From assembly GCA_033764965.1 (NCBI GenBank), contig JANRIN010000305.1:1-64000 (forward strand): 64,000 nt of DNA, read 5' to 3'. The notes beneath the pieces were generated by a model. It saw only the letters and a list, made by a program, of their open reading frames with translations, ran no database searches and was not told where the DNA came from. How positions within the stretch are numbered: the first letter of the stretch is position 1; each line of letters starts with the position of its first letter. The translations under genes were made by a program, and so were the position numbers. Positions 36,086 to 45,691 of this stretch are shown piece after piece. The stretch is from JSC-12 sp033764965. Its GTDB lineage: Bacteria > Cyanobacteriota > Cyanobacteriia > Leptolyngbyales > Leptolyngbyaceae.

Positions 36086-36787
36086 ATGTCTCAGTCCTGC
36101 GCCCCTACCCAATCCAGTTCTAAAGTGCAACAACTCTACGCTCAGAATGAGCAGCTAAGTCGCTATCTTGCAGCTCAGAAGAAAGTGATTGCATCTTTAG
36201 AGCGGCGGGTTGGGCGATCGTTGGAATCCTTGGGGCTGCACGTCGAACAAATTTCGGATCTGGCGCAGTCCGCGACTCAGCAGCAACAGCGCAGTATCAA
36301 CTCCATCCAGGAAGAGGTGAGTGTTCTGTGTGATCTGTTGTCGGATGTCATGCTGTTGCAACAATTAGAGGCAGGCATAGTAGAGGTACGGTTGGAAGCT
36401 CTTCCTATCCATCCCATGTTGGTTTCCGTCAGTCGGCATCTCCTCAAGGAAGGTGCTTCCAGCCGTCTCATTTGTGAATTTGAACCAGGCCTGCCGAATG
36501 TTTGGGCAGATCAAGAATTATTGGAAGCAGTTTTAACCGATTTGTTGGCACGCGGCTTACGCTACTCCGACGCTGACTCTCCTGTGGTTTTGGGAGCCCA
36601 GTACGACGCTAACCAGGCACATTTGTCTGTCACCGCTCAACGGTTTGCGCCTATAGGAAATCGAGATTTTGCAACGGAAATCGTCCTGTGTTGTCGCAGA
36701 ATTGAAGTCCAGAAGGGTAGCGTGAACTGTCAACAATCTCCCAAGGGATTGCAAACGGTTGTCCTGACGTTGCAACTGGCACCCTAG
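36086..36787 (+). CDS. Degenerate histidine-kinase-like protein
   Basis: The protein is 233 residues from the ATG at 36086 (a TTG at 36074 is less likely). A coiled-coil start (KVQQLYAQNEQLSRYLAAQK) is followed by a HisKA-like helical pair (RRVGRSLESLGLHVEQISDL, then VSVLCDLLSDVMLLQQLEAG) and a half-size ATPase-like fold (WADQELLEAVLTDLLARGLRYS). The N-box is weakly present but lacks the usual Asn, and no DxGxG or GxG lid is seen. It is therefore unlikely to bind ATP normally. It may be a non-catalytic dimerisation partner or regulator of another kinase. It stands alone between queG and the phosphoketolase gene. Confidence 0.65.
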   Translation: MSQSCAPTQSSSKVQQLYAQNEQLSRYLAAQKKVIASLERRVGRSLESLGLHVEQISDLAQSATQQQQRSINSIQEEVSVLCDLLSDVMLLQQLEAGIVEVRLEALPIHPMLVSVSRHLLKEGASSRLICEFEPGLPNVWADQELLEAVLTDLLARGLRYSDADSPVVLGAQYDANQAHLSVTAQRFAPIGNRDFATEIVLCCRRIEVQKGSVNCQQSPKGLQTVVLTLQLAP

Positions 36788-37203
36788 CGATCGCCGTACT
36801 CCAGGCTACACGGCTTTACAGACTTCGCCTGTTAGCATAAGCCCAATTTAGGTGAGCTAGCAGCAACGCCACTCATCTAACCGTTCAGGCTGAACACTGC
36901 CCATATCCCAAATAACCCTCCTGAGGTGCATTCCCTCGACACTACAGGCAGATACATTGTGGTGAGTCAAGTCGGCTTTTCCTCAAAAGCTTTTGTTAAA
37001 AAAACTCTATCAAAACCTTCAATTCGTGGAGGGACTCGGTAGCGTATGCACAGAAGCGTTTAGAGAAGAAGGTGGATTCAACACCAATCCAAACCCCCAT
37101 CTTAGTTCAAAGCTTTGTGTTGCACCTTCAGCCTTCGTTGAAAAGTGAGTTTGACCGTATTTTCGATCGCCTGAAGTTCTTCAGCAAATTTTGAGAGTAA
37201 ATT
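36788..37203. other. Intergenic region upstream of phosphoketolase
   Basis: This 416-base region shows no gene, no strong hairpin and no recognised riboswitch. A HIP1-like GCGATCGC follows the upstream stop, and an A-tract (TTAAAAAAACTC) lies near 37000-37010. It must contain the promoter and a long 5' leader of the phosphoketolase gene. Confidence 0.4.
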
Positions 37204-39642
37204 ATGGTAGCAACTCCTCCCAGACCAGCCCTTGATACGTCCTCCATTAGCGCCTTTGGAACTGCGCGATCGACCGTTCAGGGCACTCCCCTTAGCTCTG
37301 AAGAACTGCGAAAACTTCATGCCTACTGGCAAGCCTCCAACTATCTGGCAGCAGGCATGATCTATCTTCGCAGCAATCCTTTACTGAAAGAACCCCTCCA
37401 GCCAGAACACATCAAACAGCGACTATTGGGGCACTGGGGATCTAGCCCCGGCATCAGCTTTCTCTATACCCATCTGAATCGAGTGATCAAAAAGTTTGAT
37501 CAAGAGATGTTGTACATCGTCGGTCCTGGACACGGTGCCCCCGGCTTTCTAGCCCCCTGCTATTTAGAAGGCTCCTACTCCGAAATTTATCCTGACAAAA
37601 GCGAAGACGAAGAAGGACTCTGCAAGTTCTTCAGACAATTTTCTTTCCCTGGTGGCATTGGGAGCCATTGCACCCCCGAAACACCCGGTTCCATCCATGA
37701 AGGCGGCGAATTGGGCTACAGTCTTTCCCATGCCTACGGTGCCGCATTCGACAACCCCAACCTGATTGTGGCGGCACTGGTGGGAGACGGAGAATCGGAA
37801 ACGGGAGCACTAGCCACCTCCTGGCATTCCAACAAGTTCAACAATCCCATTCGGGATGGGGCAGTGCTGCCAGTTCTGCACCTGAATGGGTACAAGATCA
37901 ACAATCCCACTATCCTGGCGCGGGTCAGCCACGACGAACTCCGAGATCTGTTTCAAGGCTACGGCTACACACCATTTTTTGTGGAAGGTTCTGATCCAGA
38001 ATCCATGCACCAGGCAATGGCAGCCACTTTAGATCACTGTGTTGCTGAAATTCGCCGCATTCAGCAGGAAGCTCGTAGCTCTGGAACTGCGACCCGTTTC
38101 CGTTTTCCCATGATCGTCATGCGGACTCCCAAAGGGTGGACGGGTCCCAAAGAGGTGGATGGGCACATGGTAGAGGGGTTTTGGCGTGCTCACCAGGTAC
38201 CAATGGGGGGAATGCATTCCAATCCGGACCATTTGCGGCAGTTGGAAGAATGGATGCGGAGCTACAAACCTGAAGAACTGTTTGATGGAAGCGGGAAATT
38301 ATTGCCGGAAATTAAGGATATGGCACCCTCCGGCACCAAGCGCTTGGGTGCAACTCCCTACGCTAATGGTGGTCTCTTGCGGCGTTCTTTGAGACTGCCC
38401 GACTTCCGGGAGTATGGAATTGCTGTTGAGCAACCAGGACAAATCGAGGCAGAAAACACTAAACCGCTAGGAGTATTTTTGCGGGATGTGATGCAGTGCA
38501 ATATGACGAACTTCCGGGTATTTGGTCCGGATGAAAACACGTCTAACAAACTGCAAGCGATTTACGAGGTGAGTAAGAAGTTTTGGATTGCTGAGTTTTT
38601 GCCGGAAGACCTGGATGGCAGCGAACTGTCGCCCGATGGTCGGGTGATGGAAATGTTGAGCGAACACACACTGGAAGGCTGGCTGGAAGGCTACTTGCTG
38701 ACTGGGCGACATGGCTTCTTCTCGACTTACGAAGCATTTGTGCATGTGATCGACTCCATGTTTAATCAGCACGCTAAATGGTTGTCAATTTGTCGTCATT
38801 TGTCGTGGCGTTATGATATTGCTTCTTTGAATTTGCTGATCACTTCTACCGTGTGGCGACAGGATCATAATGGGTTTACGCACCAAGATCCCGGTTTCTT
38901 GGATGTGGTGGCGAATAAGAGTCCAGATGTGGTGCGAATTTATTTACCGCCGGATGTGAATTCGTTGCTTTCGGTGGCGGATCACTGTTTGCGGAGTACG
39001 AACTATGTGAATGTGATTGTGTCGGATAAGCAACTGCACTTGCAATATCACGATATGGATACGGCAATTAAGAACTGCACGAAGGGGATTGATATTTGGG
39101 AGTGGGCGAGTAATGACCAGGGGGCAGAACCGGATGTGGTGATGGCGTGTGCAGGAGATATTCCAACTCAGGAAGCGCTGGCAGCAACGGTGCTCCTGCG
39201 GGAAAACTTCCCGGATCTCAAGATTCGGTTTATTAATGTGATTGATTTGTTTAAGTTGCAACCTGCAACTGAGCATCCCCACGGCATGACGGACAACGAT
39301 TTTGATAGCTTATTCACCCTGGACAAGCCTGTTATTTTTAACTTCCACGGGTATCCGTGGCTAGTTCATCGGTTAGCCTATCGGCGGCATAATCACAACA
39401 ATATGCACGTGCGGGGTTATAAGGAGAAGGGCAATATCAATACACCGATGGAACTGGCGATCCAAAATGAGATCGATCGCTTTAGTTTGGCGATCGATGT
39501 GATCGATCGAGTCCCGCAGTTGAAGGTTGCAGGTGCCCATGTGAAAGAACTGCTAAAAGACGAACAGATTTCATGCCGCAATTACGCCTATGAGTATGGA
39601 ATCGATAAGCCTGAAATTGTTCATTGGAAGTGGCCCTATTAG
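37204..39642 (+). CDS. xfp: Xylulose-5-P/fructose-6-P phosphoketolase
   Basis: This TPP enzyme splits xylulose-5-P or fructose-6-P with phosphate into acetyl-phosphate and glyceraldehyde-3-P or erythrose-4-P. It allows carbon from sugars to reach acetyl units without decarboxylation. The length of 812 residues is normal. Family marks are VGPGHGAPGFLAPCYLEGSY, ELGYSLSHAYGAAFDNP, GDGESETGALATSW (TPP/Mg site with Asn further on) and TVWRQDHNGFTHQDPGFLD. The gene is followed after about 95 bases by glycogen phosphorylase, suggesting co-regulated use of stored glycogen. Confidence 0.95.
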   Translation: MVATPPRPALDTSSISAFGTARSTVQGTPLSSEELRKLHAYWQASNYLAAGMIYLRSNPLLKEPLQPEHIKQRLLGHWGSSPGISFLYTHLNRVIKKFDQEMLYIVGPGHGAPGFLAPCYLEGSYSEIYPDKSEDEEGLCKFFRQFSFPGGIGSHCTPETPGSIHEGGELGYSLSHAYGAAFDNPNLIVAALVGDGESETGALATSWHSNKFNNPIRDGAVLPVLHLNGYKINNPTILARVSHDELRDLFQGYGYTPFFVEGSDPESMHQAMAATLDHCVAEIRRIQQEARSSGTATRFRFPMIVMRTPKGWTGPKEVDGHMVEGFWRAHQVPMGGMHSNPDHLRQLEEWMRSYKPEELFDGSGKLLPEIKDMAPSGTKRLGATPYANGGLLRRSLRLPDFREYGIAVEQPGQIEAENTKPLGVFLRDVMQCNMTNFRVFGPDENTSNKLQAIYEVSKKFWIAEFLPEDLDGSELSPDGRVMEMLSEHTLEGWLEGYLLTGRHGFFSTYEAFVHVIDSMFNQHAKWLSICRHLSWRYDIASLNLLITSTVWRQDHNGFTHQDPGFLDVVANKSPDVVRIYLPPDVNSLLSVADHCLRSTNYVNVIVSDKQLHLQYHDMDTAIKNCTKGIDIWEWASNDQGAEPDVVMACAGDIPTQEALAATVLLRENFPDLKIRFINVIDLFKLQPATEHPHGMTDNDFDSLFTLDKPVIFNFHGYPWLVHRLAYRRHNHNNMHVRGYKEKGNINTPMELAIQNEIDRFSLAIDVIDRVPQLKVAGAHVKELLKDEQISCRNYAYEYGIDKPEIVHWKWPY

Positions 39643-39738
39643 CGAGATGCGTTTTCGCTGGGCAAGCCAGGGCATGGCAAGACGCTGTGCCCCGCTTCCA
39701 CCCTCATCCATATTCCTTAGAAGAAGGATCTAACACCC

Positions 39739-42288
39739 ATGCAGATTGATCAAACTCCCCCTGGATGCCCAACGGTACGTGTTGAGGACGATCGCACCGG
39801 ACTGGATATTGAAACCCTGAAGCGAGCGTTTCTCGATAACCTGTTTTACATTCAGGGCAAGTTTCCCGCGATCGCCTCCCAGCAAGACTACTACATGGCA
39901 CTGGCGTATACGGTGCGCGATCGACTCTTCCGACGCTGGTTGAACACGGCTGAAACCTACGGCAATAACGGATCTCGCACCATTTGCTACCTGTCTGCCG
40001 AATTCTTGATGGGACCCCATCTTGGAAACAACTTGATCAACCTGGGCATTTGGGACACCGTGAAACAGGCAATGGAGGAGCTAGGACTCAATCTCAACGA
40101 GCTTTTGGAGCAGGAAGAAGAACCTGGTCTGGGCAATGGTGGTTTGGGACGACTGGCTGCCTGCTATCTAGACTCGATGGCAACGCTGGAATTTCCCTCG
40201 ATCGGCTACGGCATTCGCTACGAGTTTGGCATTTTTGACCAGGACATCCGCGATGGTTGGCAGGTCGAGATTACCGATAAATGGCTCAGTTACGGCAATC
40301 CCTGGGAAGTGGTGCGTCCAGAGTGGGAAGCAGAAGTCAAATTTGGCGGACACGTTGAAACCTTCACGGATGAGCACGATCGGCTGCGGCATCGCTGGGT
40401 GCCCGATAAAGTCGTGCGCGGCATTCCCTACGACACGCCGATTTTGGGGTATCAGGTGAATTCCTGTAACACGCTGCGCCTGTGGTCGGCTCAAGCAACC
40501 GAGTCCTTTGACTTTGATGCGTTTAACTCTGGCGATTACTCCGGAGCCGTGTTCAAGAAAATGGAATCGGAAACCATTTCCAAAGTGCTGTACCCCAACG
40601 ACAACATGACCCAGGGCAAAATCCTGCGGTTGGAGCAGCAATTTTTCTTTGTCTCCTGCTCCTTGCAAGATATGATTCGCATCATGGAGCAGCAAGGGAT
40701 TTCTGTGGAGCGATTCCACGAAAAATTCACCATTCAACTCAACGACACCCACCCCTCGATCTCAGTTGCCGAGTTAATGCGGTTGCTGATGGATGAACAC
40801 GGCATGGAGTGGGACAAAGCCTGGACCATTACCACTAGCACTCTGGCATACACCAATCACACCCTACTGCCCGAAGCCCTGGAACGCTGGCCCCTCGACT
40901 TGTTTGGCAAGTTACTGCCGCGTCACCTGGAAATTATTTTTGAGATTAATAAGCGATTCCTGGACGATGTGCGGATTAAGTATCCCGATGATATGGATCG
41001 AATCAGCCGGATGTCCTTGATTGATGAAAGTGGAGAGCGCTACGTGCGGATGGCGCATCTTGCCTGTGTAGGAAGTTTTGCTATTAACGGAGTGGCGGCT
41101 TTACATACACAGTTGTTAAAAAAAGATGTACTGCATGACTTCGCGGAAATGTATCCAGAGAAGTTTAAGAACGTTACCAATGGCGTAACTCCCCGTCGCT
41201 TCATGGTTTTGAGCAATCCTCGCCTGTGTCAACTGATCACAAATCGGATTGGTGATGGATGGGTGAAGCAGCTTGATGATTTGCGTAAACTAGAGAGCTA
41301 TGTGGATGATGTTGGATTCCGCACCGAGTTTCGCCAGATTAAGCAAGCCATTAAGCAAGATTTAGCGAACTACATCAAACAACTCTACGACCTGGATATT
41401 GACCCGCTTTCGTTATTTGATATTCAATCCAAACGCATTCATGAATATAAGCGGCAACACCTGAATGCGCTGCACATTATCACGCTTTATAACCGCATTA
41501 AGGCGAATCCCAATGCAGAATTTACTCCCCGTACTTTCCTGTTTGGGGGCAAGGCGGCACCGGGTTACTATCTAGCGAAGTTAATTATCAAGTTGATTAA
41601 CTCGATCGCGGATGTGGTGAACCGCGACCCCGATGTGCGCGGTAAGTTGAAAGTCCTGTTTATGAAGGATTACAACGTCAAATTTGCCCAGCGTGTGTAT
41701 CCCGCTGCGGATTTATCGGAGCAAATTTCTACCGCTGGCAAGGAAGCATCCGGAACAGGCAACATGAAGTTTGCCATGAACGGCGCACTGACGATCGGCA
41801 CGCTGGATGGTGCAAACGTGGAGATTTTGGAGGAAGTGGGAGCAGATAACTTCTTCCTGTTTGGGTTAGCGGCGGAAGAAGTGTATGCCAAGAAAGCAGC
41901 GGGCTACAATCCCCGTGAGTACTATGAAGCCGATCCAGAACTCAAACTGGTGATCGATCGCCTTGCTTCTGGCTTCTTCTCCCACGGTGACACGGAGCTA
42001 TTCAGACCGCTGGTTGATAACTTGATGTATGGCGATCCCTATCTCCTGTTTGCGGATTATCGCTCTTACGTAGATTGTCAGGAGCAGGTGAGCATTGCCT
42101 ATCGGGATCAGGAACGATGGACGCGGATGTCTGTCTTGAACACGGCGCGGATGGGCAAGTTCTCCAGCGATCGCTCCATTCGGGATTACGCCAAGGGCAT
42201 CTGGCATAGTCAACCCGTTTCGATCGAACTGAAAGAATACGTGCAGGCACATCCCGAAAAAGTTGTGTCTGAATTAGCCAAGGTCTAA
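39739..42288 (+). CDS. glgP: Glycogen/alpha-glucan phosphorylase
   Basis: This enzyme releases glucose-1-phosphate from glycogen, with PLP on a lysine. The 849-residue length is standard. Visible motifs are GNGGLGRLAACYLDSMATL (glucosyl site), NDTHPSISVAELMR, TNHTLLPEALERWP, and the PLP-lysine region EASGTGNMKFAMNGALTIGTLDGANVE split over 41740-41830. Preceded by phosphoketolase and followed by a perfect hairpin at 42298-42324, it likely closes that transcription unit. Supplying glucose-1-P for the phosphoketolase route in the dark is an inference from context. Confidence 0.96.
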   Translation: MQIDQTPPGCPTVRVEDDRTGLDIETLKRAFLDNLFYIQGKFPAIASQQDYYMALAYTVRDRLFRRWLNTAETYGNNGSRTICYLSAEFLMGPHLGNNLINLGIWDTVKQAMEELGLNLNELLEQEEEPGLGNGGLGRLAACYLDSMATLEFPSIGYGIRYEFGIFDQDIRDGWQVEITDKWLSYGNPWEVVRPEWEAEVKFGGHVETFTDEHDRLRHRWVPDKVVRGIPYDTPILGYQVNSCNTLRLWSAQATESFDFDAFNSGDYSGAVFKKMESETISKVLYPNDNMTQGKILRLEQQFFFVSCSLQDMIRIMEQQGISVERFHEKFTIQLNDTHPSISVAELMRLLMDEHGMEWDKAWTITTSTLAYTNHTLLPEALERWPLDLFGKLLPRHLEIIFEINKRFLDDVRIKYPDDMDRISRMSLIDESGERYVRMAHLACVGSFAINGVAALHTQLLKKDVLHDFAEMYPEKFKNVTNGVTPRRFMVLSNPRLCQLITNRIGDGWVKQLDDLRKLESYVDDVGFRTEFRQIKQAIKQDLANYIKQLYDLDIDPLSLFDIQSKRIHEYKRQHLNALHIITLYNRIKANPNAEFTPRTFLFGGKAAPGYYLAKLIIKLINSIADVVNRDPDVRGKLKVLFMKDYNVKFAQRVYPAADLSEQISTAGKEASGTGNMKFAMNGALTIGTLDGANVEILEEVGADNFFLFGLAAEEVYAKKAAGYNPREYYEADPELKLVIDRLASGFFSHGDTELFRPLVDNLMYGDPYLLFADYRSYVDCQEQVSIAYRDQERWTRMSVLNTARMGKFSSDRSIRDYAKGIWHSQPVSIELKEYVQAHPEKVVSELAKV

Positions 42289-42297
42289 GGCTCTAAA

Positions 42298-42324
42298 CCT
42301 CCGAAATTTCAAAAATTTCGGAGG
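42298..42324 (+). terminator. Perfect hairpin after glgP
   Basis: CCTCCGAAATTT, CAA, AAATTTCGGAGG forms a perfect 12-bp stem with a three-base loop, 10 bases past the glgP stop. The following T-run is poor (CTTGT), but symmetry and place make it a likely terminator. Confidence 0.75.
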
Positions 42325-42348
42325 CTTGTACAATCCATATCAGGTGTT

Positions 42349-42987
42349 ATGAGTCTGAAACTTTATTTTTTGCGACATGGCGAAACTACGTTTAGCCAAA
42401 CGGGGGGCTATTGTGGAGATTTAGACGTGGAACTCACGGATGCCGGGGTGGAAATGGCAAAAGCCTTTGCCGAAAAGTATGCCGCACTGCCGTGGGAAGC
42501 GGTTTATGTGAGTCCGATGAAACGAACGATCGCCACGGCTACCCCCATTTGTGAGGCGATCGGGCAGGAGATGCAGTTGCGCGACGGATTACGGGAACTG
42601 TCCTACGGCAAATGGGAAGGACTCAGCCCGGATGAAGTGCGTGCCCAGTACGAAGAAGATTACATTCATTGGTTAACCGAACCCGCCTGGAATCCACCCA
42701 CCGATGGCGAAACTTCCATTCAATTAGCCAGCCGCGCCTCTCTGGTGATTACAGAAATTGAGAAAAATCATGCCAGTGGCAATGTGCTGGTGGTGTCTCA
42801 CAAAGCCACTATTCGCATTGTGTTGTGCAATCTTCTGGGCATTGATTTGGGACGCTATCGCGATCGCATCAATGTCCTGACCGCATCTGTCAGTATTGTC
42901 AAGCTGGATGTGCATGGTCCGTTGCTGGATGTGTTGGGCGATCGTTATCACATTCCAGAAGCCATTCGGAATCGTGCTGGAACTTAA
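42349..42987 (+). CDS. Histidine phosphatase (phosphoglycerate-mutase-like)
   Basis: This 212-residue cytoplasmic enzyme has the RHG catalytic motif at the N-terminus (LYFLRHGETTFSQTG; His in RHG is the phospho-acceptor), an acid site in GLRELSYGKWEGL and the second catalytic His in VLVVSHKATIRIVL. The substrate is undefined: relatives include cofactor-dependent phosphoglycerate mutases, CobC phosphatases and sugar-phosphate phosphatases. Position after glycogen phosphorylase and phosphoketolase suggests sugar metabolism, but a hairpin separates them. Confidence 0.85.
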   Translation: MSLKLYFLRHGETTFSQTGGYCGDLDVELTDAGVEMAKAFAEKYAALPWEAVYVSPMKRTIATATPICEAIGQEMQLRDGLRELSYGKWEGLSPDEVRAQYEEDYIHWLTEPAWNPPTDGETSIQLASRASLVITEIEKNHASGNVLVVSHKATIRIVLCNLLGIDLGRYRDRINVLTASVSIVKLDVHGPLLDVLGDRYHIPEAIRNRAGT

Positions 42988-43091
42988 CAACAATCTTCTG
43001 TGGCATAAGATCACCCAATGGTCAATTGCTATAACTAATTCAACCCAGCAGAAAGCGATAGGATGAAGGGAACTGTTGACAAGATCTATCA

Positions 43092-44534
43092 ATGTCTGAA
43101 GTTGCTCCTTCATCCCGCGCCAATCCGCTGTTATTCTGTGCCTACGAATCGGCTTTAGAACTGTTAGGCGATGACTACTATGACATAGTTGCAGCAGCGG
43201 AATTTCCCATACACCTCCTCCGGTTTCGCAATAATGATCTCTTGCCAATTCTGGGACTTGATCCTGAAACAGTCAGCGATGAGGACTTCATTGAAGCCTT
43301 TGGCAAATTTCAACATCAACCCCGACCCTTTCTAGCACTGCGGTATCACGGCTACCAATTTGGGGTCTACAATCCGGCGCTGGGAGATGGGCGGGGATTT
43401 TTGTATGGTCAGGTGCGCGGTACCGATGGAGAACTTTATGACTTCGGCACTAAAGGATCTGGCACGACTCCCTATTCCCGTGGTGGCGATGGACGATTAA
43501 CTCTAAAAGGTGGGGTGCGAGAAGTGTTAGCCGCAGAAGCCTTGCAGCGCATGGGAGTCCGCACGTCTCGTTGCCTCAGCTTGATTGAAACGGGAGAGCA
43601 ATTGTGGCGAGGCGATGAGCCTTCCCCAACGCGATCGTCTGTGATGATCAGACTGCAACGATCGCACATCCGGTTTGGCACGTTTGAGCGGCTGCATCAC
43701 CTTGATCGCAAAGATATGATTGCCATCTTGCTGGATCATGTGATTGAGCAGTACTATCCCCATCTCCAGTCGAACCGCGATCGCTATGCGCTGATGTATG
43801 CCGAATTAGTCGAACGAGTCGCAGAATTGGCAGCACAATGGATGGCAGCGGGTTTTTGTCATGCCGTGTTGAACACCGATAATATGTCCATCACGGGGGA
43901 AAGTTTTGACTATGGACCGTTTGCTTTTTTACCCGTGTATGACCCTGGTTTCACCGCTGCCTATTTTGATTATTTTGGTCGCTACAGTTACGCCAATCAA
44001 CCGGGAACCTGCCGCTGGAATTTGGAAATGTTACAGGCACCCCTGAGCCGTGTGATTGATGCAGGAGATCTAGGGCATGGCTTGGAAAAATTTGGTGAGG
44101 TCTACGATCGTACGTATCGTCAGCGGATGTTGAATAAGCTGGGGTTGGGTGAACTGACTGACCCTGCTGCCGATGAATTATTGTCTTTGACAATTCGATT
44201 CTTACAAGAGTCACAAATCAGTTATCACAGCTTTTTTGCTCAGTTGCGGCGACAGTTTTCTCCGGAGTGGCGAGATGCTGTCGAACAGATTTTGCCGGAT
44301 GTGAAAATTCTGGATGATGACTTGAGTGTTCTTTGGAATGCCTGGAAGATGCAGTACTTTAATGTATTACTCAGCTTGCCAGAATCAGAGTTAACTGCGA
44401 TCGTGACTCGATTGAAAACTAATAATCCTTTCACGGTTCCAGTTCGTCCTGAAATCGAAGCTGTTTGGCAGAAGATCACGGAGGAAGATGATTGGTCTGA
44501 TTTTTATGATTTGCTTGAAAGAATCAGAGCTTAA
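43092..44534 (+). CDS. selO: Protein adenylyltransferase SelO (YdiU family)
   Basis: SelO is a pseudokinase-fold enzyme that transfers AMP to Ser/Thr/Tyr of target proteins, linked to redox stress. Its 480 residues show the family marks GRGFLYGQVRGTDGELYDFG, KGSGTTPYSRGGDGRLTLKG (inverted nucleotide-binding loop), RLQRSHIRFGTFE and the metal/catalytic block HAVLNTDNMSITGESFDYGP. The C-terminal selenocysteine or Cys tail of eukaryotic SelO is absent: the protein ends in LLERIRA. The GNAT gene starts 8 bases later and is probably co-translated. Confidence 0.92.
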   Translation: MSEVAPSSRANPLLFCAYESALELLGDDYYDIVAAAEFPIHLLRFRNNDLLPILGLDPETVSDEDFIEAFGKFQHQPRPFLALRYHGYQFGVYNPALGDGRGFLYGQVRGTDGELYDFGTKGSGTTPYSRGGDGRLTLKGGVREVLAAEALQRMGVRTSRCLSLIETGEQLWRGDEPSPTRSSVMIRLQRSHIRFGTFERLHHLDRKDMIAILLDHVIEQYYPHLQSNRDRYALMYAELVERVAELAAQWMAAGFCHAVLNTDNMSITGESFDYGPFAFLPVYDPGFTAAYFDYFGRYSYANQPGTCRWNLEMLQAPLSRVIDAGDLGHGLEKFGEVYDRTYRQRMLNKLGLGELTDPAADELLSLTIRFLQESQISYHSFFAQLRRQFSPEWRDAVEQILPDVKILDDDLSVLWNAWKMQYFNVLLSLPESELTAIVTRLKTNNPFTVPVRPEIEAVWQKITEEDDWSDFYDLLERIRA

Positions 44535-44542
44535 TCCTTCCT

Positions 44543-45169
44543 GTGTTTTTACCGGATATTTGGGCGAGTAATGTTTTGTTGGAGTGGCGATCGCGTGTGT
44601 TTCTAGAATCTCCCACGATTGAATCAGATCGGTTGATCTTGCGAATGGCGACCCGCAAAGATGTTCCGGCGATTCTCCATTATTATCTAGAAAATAAAGA
44701 CTTTTTGACTGCGGTTGAACCTGCCCGTAGCCCCGGATTCTACACCGCAGAGTTTTGGCAAGAACAGGTCGAAAAAGCCTTATTTGAATTTAGTTACGAA
44801 CAAAGTCTAAAGTTATGTCTGTTTCATCAAGACACGCCCCAGCGACTCATGGGCAAAATCAATTTTCATCAAATGCAACGGGGTGTTTCCCATTCTTGCA
44901 TCGTGGGCTATAGTTTAGCTGAACAGGAACAGGGAAAAGGTTACATGACAGAAGCGCTCAAAGCGGCGATCGATTATCTCTTTATGGATCAAAACTTTCA
45001 CCGCATCATGGCAAACTATATGCCCCGCAACCAACGTAGTGGTAATGTTTTGCGGCGGTTAGGGTTTGTGGTGGAAGGCTATGCCCGTGATTATTTATTG
45101 ATCAATGGCAGATGGGAGGATCACATCCTCACCAGCCTGACCAATCCCCGCTGGCAGCGATCGATCTAA
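44543..45169 (+). CDS. GNAT acetyltransferase, RimJ/RimL type
   Basis: This is a 208-residue N-acetyltransferase. ESPTIESDRLILRMATRKD opens the fold. The acetyl-CoA-binding motif lies in AEQEQGKGYMTEALKAAIDY. RSGNVLRRLGFVVEGYARDY with NGRWEDHILTSL is the RimJ-type end. In this family the substrate is usually the N-terminal amine of a ribosomal protein or another small amine; the exact one is unknown. The start is a GTG at 44543, eight bases after the selO stop, which suggests translational coupling. The stop overlaps the DUF29 gene end by a few bases (convergent). Confidence 0.85.
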   Translation: MFLPDIWASNVLLEWRSRVFLESPTIESDRLILRMATRKDVPAILHYYLENKDFLTAVEPARSPGFYTAEFWQEQVEKALFEFSYEQSLKLCLFHQDTPQRLMGKINFHQMQRGVSHSCIVGYSLAEQEQGKGYMTEALKAAIDYLFMDQNFHRIMANYMPRNQRSGNVLRRLGFVVEGYARDYLLINGRWEDHILTSLTNPRWQRSI

Positions 45170-45660
45170 AGAACAAAATCTGCATCAGACTCCAAGGGTT
45201 GACCCGGCAGGAAGGTGCCTTCCAGTACCTGTTCTTGCTCATAGGGGCAAGTTTGCGGTAAGTCTGAATAATTCAGGGGTGTTTCGCGCACGACTAAATC
45301 AAGAGCATCTTCGTACCCATCTTGAATCGCTTCTGATAAGTATGGCTGTAGGCTGGGATTGTTCTTCAGCAACTTGAGAATTTGCCGCCGTTGTTCCCGT
45401 ATCGTCGCAAACCAACTTTTGGAGCGAGATGCAGATTGGAACTCCCATTTAAGTAGATGTCCTAATAAAACTCCTAAGCGATTGCTGAGTTCCTGTTTTT
45501 CTTGCTTTCCCAACGACTCAATCTCCTCTACTAAGTTGGGAATATCCAGGCGGTTCCAATGTCCGGCTTGCAGGAGTTCAGCCTGTTCTTGTGTCCAAGC
45601 GTAAAAGTCGGACGTGTATAGATTGGAAGGACCCAATTCAGTTTTAAGGTCGATCGTCAT
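45166..45660 (-). CDS. DUF29 family protein
   Basis: This is a cytoplasmic protein of about 164 residues. SDFYAWTQEQAELLQAG, then DIPNLVEEIESLGKQEKQEL, LLGHLLKWEFQ and RSKSWFATIREQRRQI are the marks of DUF29, a family expanded in cyanobacteria and without known function. Its helical repeats resemble small regulatory or toxin-antitoxin-associated proteins, but this is not shown. The upstream ATG at 45672 sits directly on the AGG element; the ATG at 45660 is better spaced. Confidence 0.85.
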   Translation of the reverse strand: MTIDLKTELGPSNLYTSDFYAWTQEQAELLQAGHWNRLDIPNLVEEIESLGKQEKQELSNRLGVLLGHLLKWEFQSASRSKSWFATIREQRRQILKLLKNNPSLQPYLSEAIQDGYEDALDLVVRETPLNYSDLPQTCPYEQEQVLEGTFLPGQPLESDADFVL

Positions 45661-45691
45661 GACAACACACATCTAATCCTAATGCTTTATC

